Assembly: GCA_030158485.1 (NCBI GenBank) | Contig: JAOASS010000020.1 | Coordinates: 28,218 to 86,426 of the forward strand | Source: Pseudobdellovibrionaceae bacterium | GTDB taxonomy: Bacteria > Bdellovibrionota > Bdellovibrionia > Bdellovibrionales > Bdellovibrionaceae | Reading direction: 5' to 3' | DNA length: 58,209 bases | In this document: positions 8,799-16,901 of the stretch, in pieces | How positions within the stretch are numbered: position 1 is the stretch's first letter | Layout: every line of letters begins with the position of its first letter | Program-made: the position numbers and the translations under genes | The notes under the pieces: model-generated | Told to the model about the DNA's origin: nothing | Databases searched by the model: none | What the model saw: the letters and a program-made list of their open reading frames with translations, nothing else

Positions 8799-9899
8799 AT
8801 GGAAAATAGTCGTTTAAATCAATCTTTTACGCATTCACTTTCAGATAGCTACGAAATTCAAGAAGACTCCACTGATTTTATCAACGCGCCCGAATCTTAT
8901 GTTTCAAAAGATCTTTTGAAGTCGGCGACAATTCAAAATCTGATTTCACAAAACGAAGATATGATGACTCGTCAGCGTGTTGTTTTACGCCGTCTCGCAA
9001 CGCTTGAAGATCTCAATCAAGAACTCCAAAATGAAAATTTCCAAGCAAAAAATCAAATTTTAAATTATGCAGATCAAGTTCAAGTTTTGAAAGAAAAAGA
9101 CGGAGCTTGGAAAGCAAAAGTCGACGAACTCGAAATCGAAAAAGACAGCCTCGTCTTAGTTGCCAAAGAATTTGAAAAAATTCAAAATGAAATCGAAAGG
9201 TACCGGAAATATCACGATAAAGTGAAGTACCAAGTGAAACCTTATATTCAATCCCTCAAAGTTTCACGCGATCAAGCACAAATCCAATTAGAAACGCTGA
9301 GATCCCAAAATAATTTAAAGGATAATCAAGTCAAAGAAATGCGTCTTCAAATGCAAGAGGTATTAAGGCAATCAAAAAATCAAGTTGATGATATGCAAAG
9401 ACAAAAACAAGGACTTGTTGAACATTTCGAGAACCAAGTGCAGTCACTAAAAGATGAAAAAGCGCATTTTGAAAATAGCTTTAATGAGATGAAATTAAAA
9501 TTAAAACATATCAGCCAGGCACTCGAAGTTAAAGCAGAACTGGAAAACAAAGTGATCGAACTGAATCGATCAAAAGTTGATTTAAAATCTCAGTTTGAAG
9601 TTGAAACTCTTCGCCTACAAACAAGAGTCAATGAACTTGAAGCTTTTAAAACTCGCTTCGAAATTGAAAATACCGACCTTAAAAACTACATCCAAGATGA
9701 ATATAAAAATCGTATCAAGCAAGAAGAAGAGCTCACTCAACTGAGAAAACAATTAGAAAGCCTCCGCTTCATGTGGAGCCAAAAAAACGAAGAATCTGAG
9801 CGCCAAAGAAAAAGTTTAGAGGCTCTTGAGCAGCTTAATTATTCCCTGAGCCAGAAGATCGAGGAAGTTCGGAATTCATCAGAAAATCCTGGAAGCTAG
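8799..9899 (+). CDS. Coiled-coil protein of unknown function
   Basis: The protein has 366 residues. The first 45 are polar and probably disordered; residues about 45-355 form a continuous coiled coil rich in Gln, Glu and Lys, interrupted near 135-150 by 'YRKYHDKVKYQVKPYIQ'. It has no signal peptide or membrane segment. No named family is recognised; it looks like a cytoplasmic structural or positioning protein. Its 3' end overlaps the convergent STAS gene by 65 bp. It stands alone on this strand, 156 bp from the divergent gene to its left. Confidence 0.75.
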   Translation: MENSRLNQSFTHSLSDSYEIQEDSTDFINAPESYVSKDLLKSATIQNLISQNEDMMTRQRVVLRRLATLEDLNQELQNENFQAKNQILNYADQVQVLKEKDGAWKAKVDELEIEKDSLVLVAKEFEKIQNEIERYRKYHDKVKYQVKPYIQSLKVSRDQAQIQLETLRSQNNLKDNQVKEMRLQMQEVLRQSKNQVDDMQRQKQGLVEHFENQVQSLKDEKAHFENSFNEMKLKLKHISQALEVKAELENKVIELNRSKVDLKSQFEVETLRLQTRVNELEAFKTRFEIENTDLKNYIQDEYKNRIKQEEELTQLRKQLESLRFMWSQKNEESERQRKSLEALEQLNYSLSQKIEEVRNSSENPGS

Positions 9900-10272
9900 C
9901 TTCTGTTTCGACAAAATCCTGACTCGAGTCTCGATTAATTTCAACTGTCTGAGGCTTAAATGCTTGTTCTAAAGTTTCATGAATATGAAGATGTGAAGCT
10001 TTCGTAAAAGCCACAAAGCGCTTGAAATCAGGGGATAACCCCACAAGCTGAACTCCGCAACCTTTCATTTTTTGTATATCGTGAAGGCACTCAAAGAATT
10101 CAGTCATTCCAGTCGAGCCCACAAATTGAAGACGATCGAGCTCAAAAACAACTTTCTCATTTTTTAAAGATTTGAGACAAGCTTCACGAAAAATTTGAGC
10201 TTTTTCAAGTTCAATTCGTCCTGAAATTTTAACGACTGTCCACTCACCTTGTCTGCGAATTGATGTTTCCAT
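9835..10272 (-). CDS. STAS-domain protein (anti-sigma factor antagonist-like)
   Basis: Residues about 1-105 form a STAS domain: beta strand 'WTVVKISGRI', then 'KVVFELDRLQFVGSTGMTEFFECLHDI', where Ser in Gly-Ser-Thr-Gly occupies the place of the phosphorylated serine of SpoIIAA/RsbV. Such proteins relay partner-switching signals to sigma factors or other outputs. No anti-sigma kinase gene is adjacent. About 40 acidic, probably disordered residues follow the domain. The frame is open to 10290, but the ATG at 10272 has a strong Shine-Dalgarno (GGAGGG), giving 145 residues. Its 3' end runs 65 bp into the convergent coiled-coil gene. Confidence 0.85.
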   Translation of the reverse strand: METSIRRQGEWTVVKISGRIELEKAQIFREACLKSLKNEKVVFELDRLQFVGSTGMTEFFECLHDIQKMKGCGVQLVGLSPDFKRFVAFTKASHLHIHETLEQAFKPQTVEINRDSSQDFVETEASFQDFLMNSELPRSSGSGNN

Positions 10273-10384
10273 AAATCTTAAGCCCTCCATGTCTTATCTG
10301 TACACTCTTCGGCTTTATTTCTTTTTACCACAGGCGACATAAGACCAGTTTGCCTTTTACCTGAAGCTCTCTCTACAATAGTCA

Positions 10385-12814
10385 GTGATGTCATTTGTGA
10401 ACTTCATCTTCAGCTTAATTTCTCTCTTATGGATTCCACATTTACTGGCTCAAACAAGTCAAAGCGGAACTTCGTCGTCTAGCAAGGCCCTCTCGGCCTC
10501 TGCTGCCAAGATTTCGGGTCTCACCTTGCAAGCTGATAACTTAACCCGCGATCACGAAAGAGATATTGTTGAGCTCGAAGGTCACGTGCAAATTGTTCGC
10601 GGTGAACAGCATATTTCTTGCCATAAAGCTGTGATTTTTCTTCGTTCAAAAAAAATTGAACTTTTCGGAAATGTTTCCGTCATTTCCTCAACACAAACTC
10701 TTATCGGAGAAGAAGTTTTACTTGATTACGAATCTGGAACCGGAATTATTAAAAACGGATACATCAAAGCCGGCCAAGTTTTATTTGAAGGTGATGTGAT
10801 TCAAAAAATTGGAGAAGATGAATTCTTTGTTTCTGACGCCAACTACACATCTTGTACAAATTGCCCGGCGACATGGAGTTTTTCAGGACAACAAATCAGA
10901 GCCGAACTCGGTGGATATGCTTATATCAAAAATTCAGTCATGAGAATCGGTGGCGTTCCAGTTCTGTGGCTTCCCTATCTTGTCGTTCCACTTAAAAGCG
11001 ACCGGCAATCAGGGCTTCTAACTCCCACTTTTGGACGTACTGAAGTAGGGGGTTTTGAATTTGCTCAACCTTATTTTTGGGCTATCGACCGAAGCTCTGA
11101 CATGACTCTCACCTTAAAAAATTATGAAAACAGATCCCTTATGGGAATGACGAATTATCGTTATGTTTTAAGTGAAAACAGTTTTGGCGAACTTGACACT
11201 GCTTATATCAGAGACCGTGCTTTTACAAAACCTGATACCAATTTTAGAAAATTCCATCCGGATCAATCAAACTTTAATCGCTGGTATCTATACTATCAAC
11301 ATTACTTAGAACTTGAAGACGGTTGGACACAAAGAATGACAGTGCACAATGTCTCAGACCTCAGGTATTTAAGAGACTTTGAAAAAGAAACCAGTGAAAG
11401 AAATTTAAGCGACCCGGCCCTCGAAAACCGATTAAGCTTTTCTAAAAATAAAGATCAATACCATTTTACTTTTGATACTTCCTACTACATAAATCTACTC
11501 AGGGCCGACCCCCTTGCAAACAACAATGATGCCGTTCACAGACTTCCAGAAATTTCGTTTTCAAAGACTCCTGAAAGAATTTTTGAATCTCCCTTTTTGT
11601 TTTCTTGGGATTTTCATTACGTTAATTTCGCCAGATCCTTTAAAGGTTATGATGATTTGGCAGCAGGAACAAGAGTCCCAGAAAATTCTTCTTCAGACTC
11701 TTCGCTTTGCGACGACGATCCTGAATGTCAGTACGTTTATGACGGCCAATACGACGAATCAAAAGATTTGATTCGAACTGGTCAGCGAATCGATTTCAAG
11801 CCGACTTTGAATGCCAATTTTCGGATTGGTGATGCTTTAGATGTTGTTCCTCGAATCACATACAGAGACACTCATTATTTTTTTCCAGTCGGCGAAGACA
11901 GCGAGGTCACACGTCGCTACCTCAAAACAGAATTAGGGACGAAACTCACTTTAAGTCAAATTTACGGCGAAGATCTTCCACAAGCTAATCGTTATAAACA
12001 TGTCATTGAACCTGAAATATCTTATGCTAATATTCCTTGGCTTGATTTACAGGATCATCCTTTTTTTCCCAATCAAACTTCTGTCTCCCCGTCTTTTGGA
12101 ACTTCGACTCCTGTATCAGATGGTGACTTACTCGGAGATCTCAGAGTTCAGTTCGATGAAAACGACCGCATTTTAGATCGAAATCTCATCACTCTTGGAG
12201 TCACCAATCGTCTGATTCAAAGATTCTGGGGTGGTGATGCTAATCAGTACCGACAAGTCGTCCGCTTTAAACTTTCTCAAAGTTACAATCTGACGAGCGA
12301 TGCCACAAGAAATAATCAGAACCGATGGTCCGACTTAGCGGGAGTTCTGACTGTTAAATTTGATAATATTGAAACCAACACAAATCTGAACTACTTCCCA
12401 GATCAAAACGTAACAAATATTAAAACTCGAACAGCTTTAATTAATAATAAAGGCCAATTTTTTGAATTAGGTCTTGATCGAACTTACACCATCGTTCAAG
12501 GCCAAGATGTGGTTAAACAAAACCGAGTTGAAGATATTTCGTTCGGATTGGGATTCACATCAAGCCCCCTCAATTTTGCAGGGCAACTAGTCTACGATGC
12601 GAATTGGAAAAATACAAAAGGGAATTCACAAATCAAATCCTGGGGCTACGTTGCTCAACTAAAACCACCCGGAGAATGCTGGCAAGTCAACCTGACTCAT
12701 GGACAAAAAGTAGGTGGCGATACTCGTATTGATCTCGGATTTGAATATAATTTTGACGGAGTTCCCAAGCCTCCGCCTCCGCGATCAACTCTTGACCAAT
12801 TTCGAACGAATTAA
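10385..12814 (+). CDS. lptD: LPS assembly protein LptD (OstA)
   Basis: LptD is the outer-membrane barrel that, with LptE, inserts lipopolysaccharide into the outer leaflet. The 809 residues show a signal peptide (about 1-22, ending LLAQ), a periplasmic OstA beta-jellyroll (about 45-140, 'RDIVELEGHVQIVRG', 'IELFGNVSV'), the 'YTSCTNCPATWSF' segment, the 'VPVLWLPYLVVPLKSDRQSGLLTPTFG' insertion and a long barrel with alternating aromatic strands. The late 'GECWQVNL' strand is also typical. The start may be the GTG at 10385 or the ATG directly after it. It proves an LPS-bearing outer membrane. It ends convergent with the yraN-rnhB-rplS cluster. Confidence 0.93.
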   Translation: MMSFVNFIFSLISLLWIPHLLAQTSQSGTSSSSKALSASAAKISGLTLQADNLTRDHERDIVELEGHVQIVRGEQHISCHKAVIFLRSKKIELFGNVSVISSTQTLIGEEVLLDYESGTGIIKNGYIKAGQVLFEGDVIQKIGEDEFFVSDANYTSCTNCPATWSFSGQQIRAELGGYAYIKNSVMRIGGVPVLWLPYLVVPLKSDRQSGLLTPTFGRTEVGGFEFAQPYFWAIDRSSDMTLTLKNYENRSLMGMTNYRYVLSENSFGELDTAYIRDRAFTKPDTNFRKFHPDQSNFNRWYLYYQHYLELEDGWTQRMTVHNVSDLRYLRDFEKETSERNLSDPALENRLSFSKNKDQYHFTFDTSYYINLLRADPLANNNDAVHRLPEISFSKTPERIFESPFLFSWDFHYVNFARSFKGYDDLAAGTRVPENSSSDSSLCDDDPECQYVYDGQYDESKDLIRTGQRIDFKPTLNANFRIGDALDVVPRITYRDTHYFFPVGEDSEVTRRYLKTELGTKLTLSQIYGEDLPQANRYKHVIEPEISYANIPWLDLQDHPFFPNQTSVSPSFGTSTPVSDGDLLGDLRVQFDENDRILDRNLITLGVTNRLIQRFWGGDANQYRQVVRFKLSQSYNLTSDATRNNQNRWSDLAGVLTVKFDNIETNTNLNYFPDQNVTNIKTRTALINNKGQFFELGLDRTYTIVQGQDVVKQNRVEDISFGLGFTSSPLNFAGQLVYDANWKNTKGNSQIKSWGYVAQLKPPGECWQVNLTHGQKVGGDTRIDLGFEYNFDGVPKPPPPRSTLDQFRTN

Positions 12815-12858
12815 TTGATTGTTCTGAATTTAAAAAAGGGAAATCAATTCAAAATAAA

Positions 12859-13284
12859 TTAATCAACAGGTAAATAGTAGATTTTATTTTGAATTACAAA
12901 AGCAACACAAATCTGAACCGACTCTTTCATTTTATTTTCAAAATAAAGGGCTGCCTTTTTAAGTCTTACAGTTTGTTTTTTCGTCAAACGAGTTTCAATC
13001 CATATCCAATTCGACAAAGTCTTAACTTCTAAAAGAACAAGTCTTCCTTTTGCACTTCGAAAAAGAATATCAATTTCAGCAAAGGGAGTTTGAGCACGAT
13101 GGTAGATAATTGTCGCTTTTTTTTGAATCAGATTTTGAATAACTTGAAGCTCAGTATGAAGACCCACTTCATAGGAATTCTTTAACTCCACCGAATGTTT
13201 TTCGATGAATGGAAGTAGGTCCTTTTCTCTGGATGGCTTTTCGGTGGATTTCTGTGGCGTAACCTTTGTGAACTTCGAATCCAT
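12859..13284 (-). CDS. YraN family (UPF0102) putative nuclease
   Basis: Residues about 30-140 match UPF0102: '[13 protein letters not shown]', then '[22 protein letters not shown]', which carries the Glu-x-Asp and Glu-Val-Lys residues of the endonuclease-like (PD-(D/E)xK) fold, and a basic '[18 protein letters not shown]' helix. The biochemical role of this family is not settled. The ATG at 13284 makes a 116-bp out-of-frame overlap with rnhB; in-frame GTG codons at 13191 and further in would shorten this overlap, so the start is uncertain. The gene ends the ffh-rplS-rnhB cluster, where yraN homologues usually sit. Confidence 0.75.
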   Translation of the reverse strand: MDSKFTKVTPQKSTEKPSREKDLLPFIEKHSVELKNSYEVGLHTELQVIQNLIQKKATIIYHRAQTPFAEIDILFRSAKGRLVLLEVKTLSNWIWIETRLTKKQTVRLKKAALYFENKMKESVQICVAFVIQNKIYYLPVD

Positions 13285-13783
13285 ATTCTGGAAAATCCTT
13301 CGAAAGTTCTTTCATTAAGTTGTCACGAGTGACTTTCGCCACAATTGAAGCTGCCGAAATCGGAGATAGTCTTAAATCTCCTTTCACAACTGCATGTTGT
13401 TCAAAACCTGGAAGACCCGGAATTTTCATGTGGCCATCGACCAATATGATTCCTGATTTTAATTTTAAACCTTCAATTGCTCTTTTCATCGCTAAAAACG
13501 AAGCTTGCAAAATATTGAACTTTTCTATTTCATCAACACTTGCAAAGCCAATTCCAACTTGATGTTCTGCTTGGATTTTATCGAACCAATAAGTCCGTTG
13601 TTTTTCGGATAGTTTTTTTGAATCAGTGAGTTGATCATCCCAGTTCGAGTGATTCAAAATCACAGCAGCAGCATAGACAGGACCCGCTAAACAACCCCGC
13701 CCGACTTCATCTACTCCTGAAACTAGAAATCCTTCTTTACAGAAGGATTTCCATTGAATCTTTTCAAAATTTTTATTTTTCAA
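13169..13783 (-). CDS. rnhB: Ribonuclease HII
   Basis: RNase HII removes ribonucleotides from DNA and degrades RNA in RNA-DNA hybrids. The 204 residues contain the hallmark '[19 protein letters not shown]' (catalytic Asp-Glu), '[11 protein letters not shown]' (third acidic residue), '[13 protein letters not shown]' (fourth acidic residue) and the substrate-binding end '[14 protein letters not shown]'. Length is normal. It follows rplS by 82 bp and overlaps the yraN-like reading frame at its end. Confidence 0.96.
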   Translation of the reverse strand: MKNKNFEKIQWKSFCKEGFLVSGVDEVGRGCLAGPVYAAAVILNHSNWDDQLTDSKKLSEKQRTYWFDKIQAEHQVGIGFASVDEIEKFNILQASFLAMKRAIEGLKLKSGIILVDGHMKIPGLPGFEQHAVVKGDLRLSPISAASIVAKVTRDNLMKELSKDFPEYGFEVHKGYATEIHRKAIQRKGPTSIHRKTFGGVKEFL

Positions 13784-13865
13784 AATCCGCTTTCTCTGTA
13801 TTTTCTTTCAAATAAAACAATATGAGATCTAGATCGAAAAGTGCGGTCGATATTTTGAACTACAA

Positions 13866-14330
13866 TTACTCTGCTGCATCGGCTGCGATTTCAGCTGCCG
13901 ATCTTGGAATCGCTAATTCAGATTCGATACGAGCCGCTTTTCCATCAAGACCACGAAGGTAGTAAAGTTTTGAGCGACGAACTTTACCTGTCGCAATCAA
14001 TTCAACACGATCAACTGAAGGACTTAAGAATGGAAAAGTTCTTTCGACTCCGACACCTGCTGAAATTTTTCGAACTGTAAAAGCTTTTGAAGTCCCAGAT
14101 CCTTGAATTTTTGTCACAACACCTTTGTAAAGCTGAACACGTTCTTTATCGCCTTCTCTTACTTTGACGTAAACGCCAACAGTGTCACCAGAACGAAAAT
14201 CAGCGATATTTTTTTGCACAGGCTTAAATGTCACACGACGAACGAGGTTAGTTTCCGCACCTGGAGCCGCTGCTGGTTTTTTAGTTTTTTTAACTGTTTT
14301 TACTTTTGCTTTTGCTTTTGCCTGTGCCAT
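13866..14330 (-). CDS. rplS: 50S ribosomal protein L19
   Basis: L19 sits at the subunit interface of the large ribosomal subunit. The core (about residues 32-135) is unmistakable: 'FRSGDTVGVYVKVREGDKERVQLYKGVVT', 'FTVRKISAGVGVERTFPF' and 'GKVRRSKLYYLRG'. At 154 residues it is longer than the usual 115-120: it carries an Ala/Lys-rich N-terminal tail (about 25 residues coded by near-repetitive GCM-AAA codons) and an Ala/Glu-rich C-terminal tail. It lies after the SPOUT methylase in the ffh-trmD cluster, the expected place. Confidence 0.97.
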   Translation of the reverse strand: MAQAKAKAKVKTVKKTKKPAAAPGAETNLVRRVTFKPVQKNIADFRSGDTVGVYVKVREGDKERVQLYKGVVTKIQGSGTSKAFTVRKISAGVGVERTFPFLSPSVDRVELIATGKVRRSKLYYLRGLDGKAARIESELAIPRSAAEIAADAAE

Positions 14331-14375
14331 TCAATCCATCCTTAAACTTTAAGAGTCTTTACGAAGAAAAAAGAG

Positions 14376-14951
14376 TTACCATGGGCCCATGACACGGTCA
14401 AGAATGATACTCACAGCAGATCGAACTGAAAGATGACGATAATCATCTGGTGGGGCTCCCTTAATGCTTTCCAGAATACCACCACAAGATCGCATAAATT
14501 CTTCAGTTAAACCAAAGCCCGTCCCAAAAAGAAGTAAGACCGGCTGATCCTTTTCATGTAAAGTGGCCCGCAAATCCTGAAAACTGAAGAAGGGCGCCCC
14601 CTCTAAGCTTCTTGCATGAGTCGCAATAGTCAGAGCCTGGGGAACTCCCCAATCTTTTAATGCCATTTCGACATTTTCTGCTGTTTTAACTTGAGTTAAG
14701 GCTGTCCGACGCATTGGATTATACTTAGATCCTGTCCCCGTTCGCCAGTGATCAAGTACCCGTTCAACAAACATCAATTGCTCGCGCACGGGGTGAATAA
14801 TGTAATATTTTTCTACTCCGTAAACTCGGGCGGCGCGGGCAATATCATGAATATCGAAATTTGTAATGTTCGTAGCCACCACATCTTTTTGTCCATCAAG
14901 AATAGGATAATGAACAAGGCCAATCGCAAGCCTTGGAACTTTAGAACTCAC
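14376..14951 (-). CDS. SPOUT-type SAM-dependent RNA methyltransferase (COG4752-like)
   Basis: The 191 residues resemble the family PF09936 of SAM-dependent RNA methylases: 'GLVHYPILD..DVVATNITNFDIHDIARAARVYGV' at the start, 'LLLFGTGFGLTEEFM' for the trefoil-knot cofactor loop, and 'YRHLSVRSAVSIILDRVMG' at the end. The RNA target is not known to me. It overlaps trmD by 4 bp and precedes rplS by 45 bp, so it is cotranslated with another RNA methylase. Confidence 0.85.
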   Translation of the reverse strand: MSSKVPRLAIGLVHYPILDGQKDVVATNITNFDIHDIARAARVYGVEKYYIIHPVREQLMFVERVLDHWRTGTGSKYNPMRRTALTQVKTAENVEMALKDWGVPQALTIATHARSLEGAPFFSFQDLRATLHEKDQPVLLLFGTGFGLTEEFMRSCGGILESIKGAPPDDYRHLSVRSAVSIILDRVMGPW

Positions 14952-15706
14952 TTAAGATCCTCCAAACCGCAAACTCGCTTTTCATCGTCGGTCATTGAAT
15001 TAAAAAATGCTTTTAATATCTGAAATTCTTTTGCACTAAGATGCAAAAGGTCCGGTCTTTTTTTCAAAGTTACCAACTGAGAGACGTTGATCTTCCACTG
15101 TTCCATCAAAGCATGATTCCCTGAAAGTAAAATAGCTGGAACTTTCTGCCCTTTCCAGTCTTGTGGCCTCGTAAAAAGAGGATGTTCAAGCCCTGGCAAA
15201 GCAAAACTGTCTTTTTCTGCTGATTCCAAGTGCCCCAAAGAGCCTGGAATTTTTCGAACCAATGCATCCATCAAAACAAGAGCTCCTAGCTCACCGCCCG
15301 ATAAAACATAGTCGCCTATGGATATTTCTTCATCGACATATTCATTAAGAAATCTTTGATCCACACCACTGTAGCGACCGCAAATCAAAGTCATTTCCAC
15401 TTTTGCTTGAAGTTGATTAACCTTTTCATCCGTCAAAGGTTTTCCTTGAGGACTTAAATAAATCACATGGTCTTTTTTGAGTGTCCTTTTTTTCATTGTA
15501 GCTTCTAACACTTCAGGCAACATCACCATTCCGTCGCCACCTCCAAAAGGACGATCATCCACTGACTTATAAGAGTCCGTTGATTGATCTCGAGGATTCA
15601 AGACTTGGTATTGAAAAAGATTCTTCTTCAAAGCTTGAGACAAAACGCCTTGGCTTAAGTAAGAATCGAAAAGTGACGGAAAAACGCTGATAATTTGAAA
15701 TTTCAT
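14948..15706 (-). CDS. trmD: tRNA (guanine37-N1)-methyltransferase
   Basis: TrmD makes m1G37 in tRNAs that read CNN and some other codons, preventing +1 frameshifts. Its 252 residues show the N-terminal SPOUT domain with 'DDRPFGGGDGMVMLPE', the knot sequence 'ICGRYSGVDQRFLNEYVDEEISIGDYVLSGGELGA' and the C-terminal helices with 'FTRPQDWKG'. It lies 17 bp after rimM and overlaps the next methylase gene by 4 bp, in the conserved rpsP-rimM-trmD-rplS order. Confidence 0.97.
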   Translation of the reverse strand: MKFQIISVFPSLFDSYLSQGVLSQALKKNLFQYQVLNPRDQSTDSYKSVDDRPFGGGDGMVMLPEVLEATMKKRTLKKDHVIYLSPQGKPLTDEKVNQLQAKVEMTLICGRYSGVDQRFLNEYVDEEISIGDYVLSGGELGALVLMDALVRKIPGSLGHLESAEKDSFALPGLEHPLFTRPQDWKGQKVPAILLSGNHALMEQWKINVSQLVTLKKRPDLLHLSAKEFQILKAFFNSMTDDEKRVCGLEDLK

Positions 15707-15723
15707 ATTAATTGCGGCTGAGA

Positions 15724-16257
15724 CTAGTCTATTTTATCTAAACTCATCAAGCCTTCTGGGAAGTTCATGAAAAGCTTTTGTGCTTTAAAATCAATTTTAA
15801 GAATAAAGTCTGAAACAAAGGGAACTTCAAAATTATGATCATCATGCTGAATAATCAAAAGGTCCTGCATCCCATTGCTACTAAAAGCTTTCACATAGCC
15901 GACAAATTGATCTTTTAAAAGAACTTGAAAGTTTAAAACTTCTTTTAAGTAAATAGTTTCCCCTTCCGATGAAACTAAAATTTCATCAGGAATCAGAAAA
16001 GACCAACCTTTTAGAGCTTCTGATTGGTTTCGATCATTTACAGATTCAAACTTTAAAATTAATCCGTCTTTGTGAGGCTTACAGTGGGCAACTTGATATG
16101 GAATTATTTCATTTTCAGGTGATTCAAGATACACAACACTTAGCTTTTCGGACCAACTTGTATCTTGAGAAAAAACCAAGACATAAACTTCGCCCTTAAG
16201 TCCGTGCGCATCTTTTATTTTTCCAACTTTTTGATTTTTTTTGTCAGGATTATTCAA
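15724..16257 (-). CDS. rimM: 16S rRNA processing protein RimM
   Basis: RimM helps mature the 30S head and binds S19. The 177 residues have the N-terminal RimM barrel ('VGKIKDAHGLKGEVYVLVFS', with the Gly-x-h-x-x-x-x-Gly-x-x-Gly pattern) and the C-terminal PRC-like barrel ('FVGYVKAFSSNGMQDLLIIQ'). It overlaps the end of khpA by 8 bp and is followed 17 bp later by trmD. Length and location are typical. Confidence 0.93.
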   Translation of the reverse strand: MNNPDKKNQKVGKIKDAHGLKGEVYVLVFSQDTSWSEKLSVVYLESPENEIIPYQVAHCKPHKDGLILKFESVNDRNQSEALKGWSFLIPDEILVSSEGETIYLKEVLNFQVLLKDQFVGYVKAFSSNGMQDLLIIQHDDHNFEVPFVSDFILKIDFKAQKLFMNFPEGLMSLDKID

Positions 16258-16504
16258 CGATATCCAGGTGGTAACGTTTATTCAGCTTGGTACCGGCAGC
16301 ACGAATAATAGTCCGCATGGCAGCGGCTGTTTTACCTTGCTTCCCGATTACTTTTCCAAGGTCATCTTTATCTACTTTGAGAGCTAATAAAGTAGTTTGT
16401 TGACCTGGGATTTCATCCACTTCAACATTTTCAGGTTTATCAACAAGTGATTTCGCCATGAATTCGACAAGTTCTTTCAGATTATCAATATTAGGACTTC
16501 CCAT
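16250..16504 (-). CDS. khpA: KH-domain RNA-binding protein KhpA
   Basis: This 84-residue protein is a single KH domain with the RNA-gripping Gly-Lys-Gln-Gly loop in 'LGKVIGKQGKTAAAMRTIIRAAG'. KhpA homologues (YlqC) bind RNA, often with KhpB, and sit between rpsP and rimM, as here. The Shine-Dalgarno (GAGG, 5 bp before the ATG) is complementary to an upstream segment; see the candidate pseudoknot in the rpsP-khpA gap. It overlaps rimM by 8 bp. Confidence 0.93.
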   Translation of the reverse strand: MGSPNIDNLKELVEFMAKSLVDKPENVEVDEIPGQQTTLLALKVDKDDLGKVIGKQGKTAAAMRTIIRAAGTKLNKRYHLDIVE

Positions 16505-16510
16505 TTTGAC

Positions 16511-16576
16511 CTCACAAGGCTTGGATTACCAAAACACCTACTATAGGTTTAGGGTATTAATGTGAGAATTCCAAGC
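16511..16576 (-). promoter_or_regulatory. Candidate RNA pseudoknot over the khpA ribosome-binding site
   Basis: In the 73-bp gap between rpsP and khpA there are two perfect complementary pairs in crossed order. Segment 16570-16576 (GCTTGGA on the minus strand) pairs with 16519-16525 (TCCAAGC), and 16561-16566 (CTCACA) pairs with 16511-16516 (TGTGAG). The latter holds the start of the GAGG Shine-Dalgarno of khpA. A small hairpin (ACCTA/TAGGT, 16536-16548) sits in the loop. Crossed stems are the signature of an H-type pseudoknot; whether it forms is untested. Confidence 0.4.
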
Positions 16577-16577
16577 G

Positions 16578-16826
16578 TTATTTTGGAGTTTGAGCCATCT
16601 TGACAACGTGTTTAACGCGATCAGTTGGTTGTGCACCTTTAGAAACCCATGAATTGTATTTTTCCATGTTAACGACAACTTTTGTGTCCTTACCCTTTGG
16701 GGTTGGAATGTAATAACCTAAAACTTCAATATATTTAGAAGTCACATAGCGGCGAGAATCTGCCACTGTGATTCGGTATTTTGGAGCGTGTTTTGTACCC
16801 ATACGAGCTAGACGAATAACAACCAT
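16578..16826 (-). CDS. rpsP: 30S ribosomal protein S16
   Basis: S16 is an early-binding protein of the small subunit. The 82 residues give the family start 'MVVIRLARMGTKHAPKYRITVADSRR' region, then 'IEVLGYYIPTPKG' and 'VSKGAQPTDRVKHVV'. A good Shine-Dalgarno (AGAGGT) precedes the ATG. It follows ffh by 75 bp and precedes khpA, the classic arrangement. Confidence 0.97.
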   Translation of the reverse strand: MVVIRLARMGTKHAPKYRITVADSRRYVTSKYIEVLGYYIPTPKGKDTKVVVNMEKYNSWVSKGAQPTDRVKHVVKMAQTPK

Positions 16827-16901
16827 TTTTTACCTCTGCCATGATTCAAAGATCTGAAGTTCTACTCAAAACTCAAGCCCTGATCAAGTTAATAATGAAT
16901 A

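Noticed and set aside
12815-12858. ATTGATT/AATCAAT pairing between lptD and yraN as a terminator
   Set aside because: The stem is AT-only with a long loop and no T-run.
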